Shown here: positions 35,988 to 43,768 of the stretch, piece after piece
How the letters are laid out: the number at the start of each line of letters is the position of its first letter
Numbering within the stretch: position 1 is the first letter of the stretch
Assembly: GCA_017402845.1 (NCBI GenBank)
Contig: JAFPLH010000028.1
Location: 102,430-148,743 of the forward strand
DNA: 46,314 bases
Reading direction: 5' to 3'
From: Clostridia bacterium
GTDB taxonomy: Bacteria > Bacillota > Clostridia > Oscillospirales > Acutalibacteraceae
Made by a program: the position numbers and the translations under genes
The notes under the pieces: generated by a model
The model's database searches: none
What the model saw: the letters and a program-made list of their open reading frames with translations, nothing else
What the model was told of the DNA's origin: nothing

Positions 35988-38504
35988 TTGCAGCAATACG
36001 ATATTACAGGCATGAGCTGTGCAGCTTGCAGCGCAAGAGTTGAAAAAGCTGTTTCAGCACTTAAAGGGATCGACTCCTGCTCTGTCAATCTTCTTACAAA
36101 TTCAATGACTGTCGAGGGTTCAGCCGCCCCGAAGGATATAATCTCCGCTGTAGAAAAAGCAGGCTACGGCGCAAGAAGCAAGAATACGTCACATACAAAC
36201 GAGATCAGCAGCGCCTCTCTTGACAGTGCCGAAAAGGAAACTTCTCTGCTCATAAAGAGATTAGTTTCTTCGTTGATATTTTTAGCCGTACTGATGTATT
36301 TTTCAATGGGACATTCAATGCTCGGTCTGCCGCTGCCCTATTTTTTCGAGAATAATTATATTGCTCTTACACTCATGCAGCTTTTACTTTCGGCTGCGGT
36401 CATGGTCATAAATCAGAAGTTCTTTAAAAACGGCTTTAAGGGTATTATTCACAAAGCTCCCAATATGGATACTCTTGTAGCGTTGGGCTCAGGTGCGTCT
36501 TTTGTATACAGCACATGCGTGCTTTTTGCCATGACTGACACTTTACTTAACGGCAAAACAGAGCTTGTAAAGCAGTATTCACACGAGGTATACTTTGAAG
36601 CTGCCGCCATGATACTTGCACTTATCACAGTAGGTAAAATGCTCGAATCACGTTCAAAGAACAAAACCACTAACGCCATTAAAAGCCTTATGAGCTTAAC
36701 GCCTAAAACGGCTAATATCATACAAGACGGCAAAGAAATTACAGTTCCCTCAGAGAACGTAAAAGCAGGCGATATCTTTATAGTACGTCCGGGAGAAAGT
36801 ATTCCCGTTGACGGCGTTGTGATAGAGGGCGAAAGTGCGGTAAACGAATCAGCGCTTACCGGTGAAAGCATTCCTGCCGATAAAGCAGTCGGGAGTACCG
36901 TTTCAGCGGCTACGATAAATACTGTCGGCGTACTGCGCTGCAAAGCTGTTCATGTCGGGCAGGATACGACACTTGCACAGATAATCAAAACGGTAACTCA
37001 AGCCGCCGCAACAAAAGCTCCTGCGGCAAAGGCTGCCGACAAAGCCGCTTCGATTTTTGTACCCGCTGTTCTCATCATTTCAGCCGTGACATTTGCGCTC
37101 TGGCTAATAGCAGGAGAAGCTGTCGGTTTTTCGCTTGCCCGTGCCGTTTCTGTTCTTGTTATAAGCTGCCCCTGCGCTTTAGGTCTTGCAACGCCCGTTG
37201 CAATAATGGTAGGCAGCGGAGTAGGCGCAAAAAACGGTATACTGTTCAAAACTGCCGCCGCACTTGAAGAAACAGGCAAAGCTCAGATCGCCGTTCTCGA
37301 TAAAACAGGAACTGTAACTCACGGCACACCCTCGCTTACCGATATATTACCGATAAACAGCATGACAAAAGACGAGTTTTTAAAGCTTGCATATTCTCTC
37401 GAAGTAAACAGCGAACACCCTTTGTCAAAGGCGATCTCAGAACAAGGCAAAAAACAGTTTGATACTCCTTTACCGTCAAGCTCATTCAAAACGTTTTCAG
37501 GCAGCGGAGTAAAAGCAGTAATAAACGACAGCACTATTACAGGCGGCAACAAAAGACTTATACAAACGATCTGCACCCTGCCCGACTATGCAGTAAAAAA
37601 GGGTGACGAGCTTGCAGCCGAAGGAAAAACTCCGCTTTATTTTGCAAAGGACAATGAATATATTGGTACAATAGCCGTTGCCGATACCATAAGAGCAGAA
37701 AGTATTCAAGCGATCAAAGAGCTTAAAGACATGGGAATACACGTAGTTATGCTAACAGGCGACAACGAAAAAACCGCAAATGCCGTGGGAAGTGCAGCAG
37801 GTGTTGACAACGTTATCGCAGGAGTACTGCCAAACGATAAAGCTGACGTTATCAAGCAGCTAACTTCTTACGGAAAAACGCTTATGGTCGGTGACGGTAT
37901 AAACGACGCTCCCGCATTGACCGCTGCTGACTCAGGAATCGCAGTAGGCGCAGGAACAGATATTGCTATTGACAGCGCCGACGTCGTTTTGATGAAAAGC
38001 AAGCTTACCGATGTGCCGGCTGCTATCAGACTCAGCAGAAAAACTCTGCGAAATATTCACGAAAACTTGTTTTGGGCGTTCATTTATAATATAATGGGAA
38101 TACCGTTAGCCGCAGGCATTTATTATCCTATTTTCGGGTTAAAGCTTAACCCTATGTTCGGGGCGGCTGCTATGAGTATATCAAGTCTTTGCGTTGTTTC
38201 AAACGCTCTGCGCCTGAATTTTGCAGACGTTTACAACAGCCGCAGAGATAAAAAAGCAAAACCTATAAAAGAAAATATTAAAATTGAAAGGAAGAAAAAA
38301 GACATGGAAGTAACACTAAAAATCAAAGGTATGATGTGCCCTCACTGCGAGGCAACAGTTAAAAAGGCTCTTGAAGAATTTGCACAGGTAGACTGCGCAC
38401 AGCCAAGCTTTAAAGAGAATAAGGCCGTTGTAAAGCTTAATTCGGACATCGACGTTGAATTGCTGAAAAAAGCCGTTATTGATAAAGGCTATGAGGTAGA
38501 ATAA
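35988..38504 (+). CDS. copA: Copper-translocating P1B-type ATPase fused to a C-terminal CopZ-like domain
   Basis: It exports Cu+ across the membrane using ATP. It has 838 residues from a TTG start preceded by GAGGTGAT. The N-terminal HMA domain (1-70) has GMSCAAC (Cys11, Cys14). Then come membrane helices, the phosphatase loop LTGESIP, the CPC channel motif VISCPCALGLATP, the phosphorylation motif LDKTGTVTHG, the HP motif SEHPLS, and the hinge MVGDGINDAPAL. After the last helices a charged linker leads to a second HMA domain (773-838) with GMMCPHC (Cys784, Cys787). A C-terminal HMA is unusual for CopA and reads like a fused CopZ chaperone with its own start site. Confidence 0.95.
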   Translation: MQQYDITGMSCAACSARVEKAVSALKGIDSCSVNLLTNSMTVEGSAAPKDIISAVEKAGYGARSKNTSHTNEISSASLDSAEKETSLLIKRLVSSLIFLAVLMYFSMGHSMLGLPLPYFFENNYIALTLMQLLLSAAVMVINQKFFKNGFKGIIHKAPNMDTLVALGSGASFVYSTCVLFAMTDTLLNGKTELVKQYSHEVYFEAAAMILALITVGKMLESRSKNKTTNAIKSLMSLTPKTANIIQDGKEITVPSENVKAGDIFIVRPGESIPVDGVVIEGESAVNESALTGESIPADKAVGSTVSAATINTVGVLRCKAVHVGQDTTLAQIIKTVTQAAATKAPAAKAADKAASIFVPAVLIISAVTFALWLIAGEAVGFSLARAVSVLVISCPCALGLATPVAIMVGSGVGAKNGILFKTAAALEETGKAQIAVLDKTGTVTHGTPSLTDILPINSMTKDEFLKLAYSLEVNSEHPLSKAISEQGKKQFDTPLPSSSFKTFSGSGVKAVINDSTITGGNKRLIQTICTLPDYAVKKGDELAAEGKTPLYFAKDNEYIGTIAVADTIRAESIQAIKELKDMGIHVVMLTGDNEKTANAVGSAAGVDNVIAGVLPNDKADVIKQLTSYGKTLMVGDGINDAPALTAADSGIAVGAGTDIAIDSADVVLMKSKLTDVPAAIRLSRKTLRNIHENLFWAFIYNIMGIPLAAGIYYPIFGLKLNPMFGAAAMSISSLCVVSNALRLNFADVYNSRRDKKAKPIKENIKIERKKKDMEVTLKIKGMMCPHCEATVKKALEEFAQVDCAQPSFKENKAVVKLNSDIDVELLKKAVIDKGYEVE
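38304..38504 (+). CDS. copZ: Possible separately translated CopZ-like copper chaperone (internal start in copA frame)
   Basis: Starting at the internal ATG 38304, the same frame yields a complete 66-residue HMA domain, MEVTLKIKGMMCPHCEATV onward. AAAGGAAG lies nine bases upstream, which is good ribosome-site spacing within the ATPase coding region. Free CopZ of this size delivers Cu+ to CopA. It could be made alongside the fusion, or it may be a relic of two genes whose stop codon was lost. Confidence 0.5.
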   Translation: MEVTLKIKGMMCPHCEATVKKALEEFAQVDCAQPSFKENKAVVKLNSDIDVELLKKAVIDKGYEVE

Positions 38505-38573
38505 GAAATCAACTGATATTTACACTTGAGGTCACATTTTGTTGAGTATTCTTAGACAAAAAACGATACGCAT

Positions 38574-38620
38574 ACAAAAAACACCGCCGAGTCCTGCTTT
38601 GCGCTTTACTCGGCGGTGTT
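38574..38620. terminator. Terminator between copA and the glycyl-radical-like gene
   Basis: A perfect 12-bp stem ACACCGCCGAGT and ACTCGGCGGTGT. The minus strand continues TTTTTTG, so it mainly ends the leftward gene, but it can serve both. Confidence 0.88.
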
Positions 38621-38634
38621 GTATGTTTATGTTA

Positions 38635-38916
38635 TTATATCTGCTCTGTTACCAAAACATCATGCTTTACACGATCATGCTCCTCTGCACGCTTGCCGTT
38701 GTTCCAGTTGTCTAATGTTCCTACAAGATAACCCGTTATTCTTCTGATACGTTCAAAATCCTTCGGTACAAAATGATACTTCAGATCCACATAATCACCG
38801 TCAAGCGAAATATCAATACCGGTTATCTTTTTGTCGCAGTGCTTTTCTGTTATATATCTTACGTATGCGTCACGCTCTTCGTCGGAGATAACTCCTCCTG
38901 TTACATTTATACTCAT
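38635..38916 (-). CDS. Stand-alone glycyl-radical-like protein related to the NrdD C-terminus
   Basis: The protein has 93 residues from the ATG at 38916 with AAGGAGG upstream. Residues 56-85 (IRRITGYLVGTLDNWNNGK, then RAEEHDRVKH) match the glycyl-radical segment of anaerobic ribonucleotide reductase, R-x-[CST]-G-Y with WNxG and DRV downstream; Gly62 would be the radical site. The catalytic barrel and the zinc Cys pairs of NrdD are absent. Small proteins of this kind are annotated as NrdD-like in Clostridia. By analogy with GrcA it could be a spare radical domain, or it may have no radical. Divergent from a Crp/Fnr gene. Confidence 0.65.
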   Translation of the reverse strand: MSINVTGGVISDEERDAYVRYITEKHCDKKITGIDISLDGDYVDLKYHFVPKDFERIRRITGYLVGTLDNWNNGKRAEEHDRVKHDVLVTEQI

Positions 38917-38989
38917 AAATTTTGCCTCCTTATAAAAAATGCCTTTACATTTCTTTGGTTTTATTATATCATATAAATATACAATTCGT

Positions 38990-39005
38990 TGTTGCATTTG
39001 CAACA
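38990..39005. promoter_or_regulatory. 16-bp palindrome between divergent genes, candidate Crp/Fnr operator
   Basis: TGTTGCA-TT-TGCAACA, a perfect 7+2+7 inverted repeat, 50 bases before the Crp-type ATG and 74 bases before the ATG of the glycyl-radical-like gene. The minus-strand -10 TATAAT lies near 38966. Confidence 0.55.
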
Positions 39006-39054
39006 TCTTTAAAAAATTACAGAAAAATTACAAAACAATTTCGGTGATGATACT

Positions 39055-39702
39055 ATGAATGTCAACAATACATATCTTTTCAGAGGGATAGAAGAAAACG
39101 AATGTAAAAGAATGTTAAAATGCTTTCAGGCAGAAGAAAAAAACTACAAAAGCGGAGATATTATCTGCAATTACTCAGAAAAAACCGACTTTATTGGTAT
39201 TGTAACGAGTGGTTCTGTTAATGTTGTAAGAGGTGACGAGAACGGAAATATTTCAATTTTGGAACATATTGAAGAAAACGGACTGTTCGGAAAATACTTT
39301 ATATATCCTGCGTCTGCCGGCGAAGGTATATATGTAGTATGTGACTGTGCGTGTACCGCAGTATTTATCGAAAGCTTTCAGATCACAAAAAGATGTTCAA
39401 AGGCGTGTATATGTCACAGTATGGTAGTATCCAATATGTTCGACATAGTAACGGAAAAATCAAAAGAGCTGAGCAGTCATCTGATAGTTCTGAGCTGCCG
39501 CACCACAAGAGAAAAGCTTTTATGCTGTTTCAGACTTCTGAGCGCACAGCGTCAGAGCAAGTCTTTTGAACTTCCCTTTTCTGCTACTGCGCTTGCAGAG
39601 TATATATGCGTTGACAGAAGCGCTATGACAAGAGAGCTTAAAAAGATGAAAGAAGAAGGCATTATAAAAATGAATAAGCGAAATATAGAGCTATTGTATT
39701 AA
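39055..39702 (+). CDS. Crp/Fnr-family transcriptional regulator
   Basis: The protein has 215 residues. The N-terminal beta-barrel sensor domain (about 20-120) and C-terminal winged helix (ALAEYICVDRSAMTRELKKM, about 180-200) fit the family. It has nine cysteines at 17, 23, 38, 96, 98, 100, 114, 118 and 120, far more than usual, so an Fe-S or thiol-based sensor is conceivable; the spacing is not that of E. coli FNR. GGTGAT precedes the ATG. Likely targets include the palindrome upstream and the divergent gene. Confidence 0.9.
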   Translation: MNVNNTYLFRGIEENECKRMLKCFQAEEKNYKSGDIICNYSEKTDFIGIVTSGSVNVVRGDENGNISILEHIEENGLFGKYFIYPASAGEGIYVVCDCACTAVFIESFQITKRCSKACICHSMVVSNMFDIVTEKSKELSSHLIVLSCRTTREKLLCCFRLLSAQRQSKSFELPFSATALAEYICVDRSAMTRELKKMKEEGIIKMNKRNIELLY

Positions 39703-39725
39703 TACTCACGCTAAACTGCGATTTC

Positions 39726-39756
39726 TTGATGTACTGTTTTTTTCTCATACTATAAT
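39726..39756 (+). promoter_or_regulatory. Possible promoter of the 5'-deoxynucleotidase gene
   Basis: TTGATG (39726-39731), a 19-base spacer and TATAAT (39751-39756). The spacer is longer than ideal; a second TATAAT lies at 39758. Confidence 0.4.
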
Positions 39757-39832
39757 GTATAATTACAACTGACCATATGAATTACATTTACCCTTTTCAA
39801 TAATAATTATGATGAATTTGGAGGTTTTAACC

Positions 39833-40426
39833 GTGAGCAGCTTTTTTTCAATGATATTCAGAATGAAATATATCAACCGCTGGGGACTTATGAACAACAA
39901 GCGTACAGAGAATTTAAGCGAACACAGTCTTGAAGTAGCTATGATAGCTCATTGTTTGGCAACTATCGGAAATGTTCGCCTTCAAAAAAATCTCGACGCA
40001 GACCACATCGCAGTTATGGGACTCTTTCACGACTGCACAGAAATAATCACAGGCGATATGCCTACTCCCGTTAAGTATTATAACGAAGAAATCCGCCGTA
40101 CATACAAAGAAATAGAGAAAAAAGCCGCAAGCGAGCTTGTAAGGCTGCTGCCCGACGATATGCAGAGTATATATGAACCTCTGCTTTACGAACAGGGCAA
40201 CACAGAGTATGAAGCAAAACTCGTTAAGGCGGCAGATAAGATCTCTGCATATATAAAATGTATAGAAGAAGTGCGCATGGGCAACGACGAGTTTAAAAAA
40301 GCCAAAGACGCAACTGCTAAAGCTATTGCAGGATATAATATTCCCGAAGCTGATATCTTTATAAAAGAGTTTGCCCAATCCTACGCACTTACCCTTGACG
40401 AACTGAAAGACAACCCTATACCTTAA
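39833..40426 (+). CDS. yfbR: 5'-deoxynucleotidase, HD-domain (YfbR type)
   Basis: It removes phosphate from deoxynucleoside 5'-monophosphates. It has 197 residues from a GTG start with GGAGG eight bases upstream; an in-frame ATG eight codons earlier has no site. The sequence closely follows E. coli YfbR (199 residues): INRWGLMNNKRTENLSEHSL, LFHDCTEIITGDMPTPVKYY, and KAADKISAYIKCIEE. The HD metal residues are in SEHS and HDCTE with the later AADK Asp. Its TAA stop is the first three bases of a MITE-like repeat. Confidence 0.95.
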   Translation: MSSFFSMIFRMKYINRWGLMNNKRTENLSEHSLEVAMIAHCLATIGNVRLQKNLDADHIAVMGLFHDCTEIITGDMPTPVKYYNEEIRRTYKEIEKKAASELVRLLPDDMQSIYEPLLYEQGNTEYEAKLVKAADKISAYIKCIEEVRMGNDEFKKAKDATAKAIAGYNIPEADIFIKEFAQSYALTLDELKDNPIP

Positions 40427-40601
40427 GGCAACACCGCACAAAGACCGCCTTACGGCTTTGCGCCAAATCTGCTTGGTCTTTTTCCGGCATAGTACACAAA
40501 ACTCCCTTGAAATACGACAGTATTCCGGCGGTCGTTTTATGCACTCTGCCGAAAAAATCTACTGCGCATCTTTGCAACAATCTCTGTGCGATATTGCCTT
40601 A
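40424..40601. repeat. Interspersed repeat family B, copy 3 (MITE-like)
   Basis: This 178-base element has 17-base terminal inverted repeats, TAAGGCAACACCGCACA at the left and TGTGCGATATTGCCTTA at the right (15 of 17 match). The core CCCTTGAAATACGACAGTAT is shared with copies at 18.4 and 29.1 kb. It begins exactly on the yfbR stop codon. Confidence 0.8.
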
Positions 40602-40607
40602 ATGAAT

Positions 40608-40644
40608 ATCACCGCTTAAATTTGCTAATAATAATTGCGGTGAT
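40608..40644 (+). promoter_or_regulatory. Hairpin covering the ribosome site of the germination gene
   Basis: ATCACCGC (40608-40615) pairs perfectly with GCGGTGAT (40637-40644), and the latter contains the GGTGAT ribosome site eight bases before the ATG. The fold would hide the site. Confidence 0.5.
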
Positions 40645-40652
40645 GTGTCAAT

Positions 40653-42167
40653 ATGTTCGATATTATAAAGAAAACCAAACAATTATATATGCCGCCCGAA
40701 GCTCCGCCGAAAAAACAAAACGACAAAAAGCTTTCCGAGGATATTTGCAGCAATATTAATGATATAAAAAAGCTCTTTCACAATTCGTCAGATCTTACCG
40801 TTAAAAATATGAGTCTTATGCTCAACAACGCAAGAATACATCTTGCGGTACTCACTATGGAAGGTCTTGTAGACAAAGAAACCCTTGCCGCAAGCATTAC
40901 AAACCCTATCTCTAACTATAAATCAGAAAATTACAGCGGAGAAGATCTTCTCCAGCTTCTCGAGAGCGATATTATTACTATCAGCGATCATACACGCACA
41001 GACACACTCTTTGACCTGTCGCAAAAGCTTATGTCCGGTTTTGCCTGTATTATGATAAACGGATGTTCAATAGCTGTTGCCGCCGGCGTACAAGGTTACG
41101 CCTTTCGCGGTGTTGAAGAACCCGATACAGAAGCAGTCGCAAAAGGCTCAAGAGAAGGCTTTGCCGAACCGCTGAGAGTTAATATTTCGCTGATACGGCG
41201 AAGATTTAAAAATCCCGGCTTGAAATTTGAAACTATGACAATAGGCGATATCTCTCAGACTGATGTATGTATCGGTTATCTTAACGGAGCTGTCAGCGAA
41301 GAAATACTCAGCGAAGTAAGAACACGTTTAAAGAAGGTAACGCTTTCAACACTTCTGGGCTCAGGCTATCTTACTTCATACCTTGATGATGACGGCTCAG
41401 CGCTCTTTTCGGGTGTGGGTACAACAGAACGTCCCGACACCGCTTGCGCAAAGCTTAGCGAGGGCAGAATTATTATTATCGTTGACGGTACTCCTAACGT
41501 ATTGTATGTACCGCACCTTATGGCGGAAAACTTTCAGACATTCGACGATTATACAAACCGCCCGTATTTTGCGTTCGGCGCAAGACTGCTCAAATATATA
41601 TCCTTTATACTTTCGGTTTTTCTGCCCGGTTTATACGTAGCCGCCGCAACCTTTAACCCCGAATTGTTTCCCGGACAGCTTCTTACAAAGGTTGCAGGCT
41701 CTGTTGCTCAGACGCCGTTTTCTGTATTTACAGAAGTGTTTTTGTTTACGGGAATATACGAAATAATGCGTGAAGCAGGCTTGCGTCTGCCGAAAACGCT
41801 CGGTCATGCAGTTAGTATTATAGGCGGTCTTGTAATCGGTGATACCGCTGTAAACTCCGGCTTTATAGGCGCTCCTACTTTGATGATAGTAGCGCTTACG
41901 GTAATATGCTCTTATGTTATACCCGATCTATACGCACCTGTGGCAATTTTACGAACTGTTTTCCTGATAGTTGGCGGTATATGGGGTGTTTGGGGTATTA
42001 TTCTTTTGTTTTGTATACTGTTAGTAAATCTATGCTCCAAAAAAAGCTTTGGAATACCCTTTACCGCACCTGTTGCGCCGTTTGATCTGTTCGGTCAGAG
42101 AGATGTTGTATTCAGAGCAGACTGGAAAACTCTGGCTCACAAGGACGTTAAAGTACAGGATATATAA
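40653..42167 (+). CDS. Spore germination protein, GerA/SpoVAF family A subunit
   Basis: The protein has 504 residues. A large soluble N-domain (to about 305) holds the family segments AFRGVEEPDTEAVAKGSREGF and VNISLIRRRFKNPGLKFETM. About five membrane spans follow, starting at ISFILSVFLPGLYVAAATF, with AAATFNPELFP and TGIYEIMREAGLRLPK as typical. GerA proteins form nutrient-receptor complexes with B and C subunits in the spore inner membrane; no B or C gene follows, so this is an orphan A subunit or SpoVAF-like. It implies a sporulating host. Confidence 0.93.
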   Translation: MFDIIKKTKQLYMPPEAPPKKQNDKKLSEDICSNINDIKKLFHNSSDLTVKNMSLMLNNARIHLAVLTMEGLVDKETLAASITNPISNYKSENYSGEDLLQLLESDIITISDHTRTDTLFDLSQKLMSGFACIMINGCSIAVAAGVQGYAFRGVEEPDTEAVAKGSREGFAEPLRVNISLIRRRFKNPGLKFETMTIGDISQTDVCIGYLNGAVSEEILSEVRTRLKKVTLSTLLGSGYLTSYLDDDGSALFSGVGTTERPDTACAKLSEGRIIIIVDGTPNVLYVPHLMAENFQTFDDYTNRPYFAFGARLLKYISFILSVFLPGLYVAAATFNPELFPGQLLTKVAGSVAQTPFSVFTEVFLFTGIYEIMREAGLRLPKTLGHAVSIIGGLVIGDTAVNSGFIGAPTLMIVALTVICSYVIPDLYAPVAILRTVFLIVGGIWGVWGIILLFCILLVNLCSKKSFGIPFTAPVAPFDLFGQRDVVFRADWKTLAHKDVKVQDI

Positions 42168-42216
42168 AGGGCACCTCTAAAGGCGTATGAAAAAAGTACC
42201 GTTAGAGAAATCAAAA

Positions 42217-42249
42217 GACACGAAGCAATTATGTTTCGTGCCTTTTTTT
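42217..42249. terminator. Terminator after the germination gene
   Basis: GACACGAA and TTTCGTG form the stem, followed by CCTTTTTTT on the plus strand; the minus strand continues TCTTTTG. It serves the converging phage-like genes too. Confidence 0.8.
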
Positions 42250-42275
42250 AATACTATATAACTATCAGCTATGAA

Positions 42276-42536
42276 CTATACACCTGTAACCGCCACACCG
42301 GCGCCTAATTCTACCCAGCCTGTTTTTGTGTAACGGTACAGCTCGCCCGTATCGTCGCACAATGCCGTTGAACCATAATTACAGTTTGTGATAAGTGAAA
42401 GCTTTGGTACGTCAACAGAATTCAGTCCGTACTCGTTTACATTGTCGGAATTACCCGTAATCTTATATATACTGCCAAAATCGGGCGCGCTTCCCGAATT
42501 GTACAGCATACCCATTATCAGAACTTGTGCAGGCAT
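42276..42536 (-). CDS. Small hypothetical protein, phage-tail-region-like
   Basis: The protein has 86 residues, Gly/Thr/Tyr-rich with beta character (SGSAPDFGSIYKITGNS, ELYRYTKTGWVELGAG). There is no membrane segment. GGGGAAGG lies before the ATG. It is the last of three leftward genes with strong ribosome sites and 10-20-base gaps. The composition fits a structural add-on such as a tail protein, but I recognise no family. Confidence 0.6.
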   Translation of the reverse strand: MPAQVLIMGMLYNSGSAPDFGSIYKITGNSDNVNEYGLNSVDVPKLSLITNCNYGSTALCDDTGELYRYTKTGWVELGAGVAVTGV

Positions 42537-42554
42537 TTTATCCTTCCCCTTTCA

Positions 42555-43268
42555 TTATTCTTCCGTACACTCAACGGCAAAATGACTTCCCGCTATAAGC
42601 GTTTTGCCGCCTACTCTTATCTTTCCGAAAACGCTGCCTTCAGTTTGCAGCTTTTTGTAAAGCCTCGGCGCTACAAGCGGCTTTGTATAGCTGAACGCAT
42701 TACAAAGCAACGTATGATTTGCCGCCGCACCCAAAAAGCACTTTGATATTTCAACATTTTCAAGAGTATCATGCAGGTCTGTGCAGTAAGTTATATATGT
42801 ATTGCCCATATCATCGTTAGCTGCTCCGGTATGTATAAATCCATTTACCGTATTGCCGTATTCATCTTCAAAAGTTGAAAAGAAATTTTGTATATAGCAG
42901 TCAGGTATACTGTATGTACTGTCATTCGTTGTACTTAATACCGAAAATACAACGCCGTAATTTGTCTTTGCGAAGCTGTATGAAAAGTAGCTGCCGTTGA
43001 CGTTGCCGCATAGGTTTATCCAATCTCTTTGCTCTGAGCTTCCGTCATTACAATGCATAGTAATTACCGCACCTGTACTGTTTGACGGTACTATCTTTAT
43101 ATAACGGCTCTGCTGTGTTCCGTCAAAATATATTTTGAACTGGTTTTGCGCTTCTTCTGTCGAAACACCTGCAAAACCCGAAAAAAGCTCGGTAAAGTCC
43201 GCTTTTACCGTATCATATACATTATTAAGATCAATGTATTGTCGTCTGTAAATCTTGTTTAACTCCAT
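42555..43268 (-). CDS. Hypothetical protein, phage-tail-region-like
   Basis: The protein has 237 residues, beta-rich, without signal peptide or membrane span; it begins MELNKIYRRQYIDLNNVYD. Ser/Thr/Asn/Tyr are abundant, as in surface-exposed phage structural or tail-tip proteins. AAGGAG precedes the ATG. It lies in the middle of the three-gene unit. No family recognised; the phage link is inference from composition and the neighbouring protein. Confidence 0.6.
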   Translation of the reverse strand: MELNKIYRRQYIDLNNVYDTVKADFTELFSGFAGVSTEEAQNQFKIYFDGTQQSRYIKIVPSNSTGAVITMHCNDGSSEQRDWINLCGNVNGSYFSYSFAKTNYGVVFSVLSTTNDSTYSIPDCYIQNFFSTFEDEYGNTVNGFIHTGAANDDMGNTYITYCTDLHDTLENVEISKCFLGAAANHTLLCNAFSYTKPLVAPRLYKKLQTEGSVFGKIRVGGKTLIAGSHFAVECTEE

Positions 43269-43279
43269 AAAAATTCTCC

Positions 43280-43558
43280 TTATTCATTTTCAGTCTGTGC
43301 GTTTCCGTGTATCAGACAGTTAAAACCTCCGGCACACTGTTTCTCCTTTGCTCCCAAAACACATGAAAGTGCAGGCGTACACCTATGCCACGCCGTGCCC
43401 GATACCGAGCCTATCCTGATATTTGCTATAAGCTCTGCATAAAGCGACGTTTTTGTGGGATAATCTATTCGCACCCTATGCCCCTTTATCGCCTCTATTA
43501 TATCGTCAAAATCAGCAATAGCCTGTTCAATTGTCTGCTTAGCCGTACGCTGAGTCAT
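43280..43558 (-). CDS. Small protein with a phage tail-type N-terminus
   Basis: The protein has 92 residues. The N-terminal segment TIEQAIADFDDIIEAIKGHR, with the following TKTSLYAELIANI, resembles the short helical motif found repeatedly in tail-region proteins of Clostridial prophages. The C-terminal part has four Cys (RCTPALSC, KQCAGGFNC). AGGAGG lies before the ATG. First gene of the leftward trio. No integrase, portal, capsid or lysis gene lies nearby, so if phage-derived it is a fragment or a domesticated piece. Confidence 0.6.
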   Translation of the reverse strand: MTQRTAKQTIEQAIADFDDIIEAIKGHRVRIDYPTKTSLYAELIANIRIGSVSGTAWHRCTPALSCVLGAKEKQCAGGFNCLIHGNAQTENE

Positions 43559-43768
43559 AAATTATTCACCTCCTATTACCTACCGGAATGATATAAAAAA
43601 TTGCATATTTTTGTGCAAAATTTTTTCATACAAAAAATTATTTACAATATTGTTACTTTTGGTCTATTATTGCCCTCGATTTAATTCTTATAAACAATTA
43701 TAATTTTATCATAAGGGATTATAATATAGCGGTGTGGTTTATTTCTATATTTGAAAGGAATAATATTT

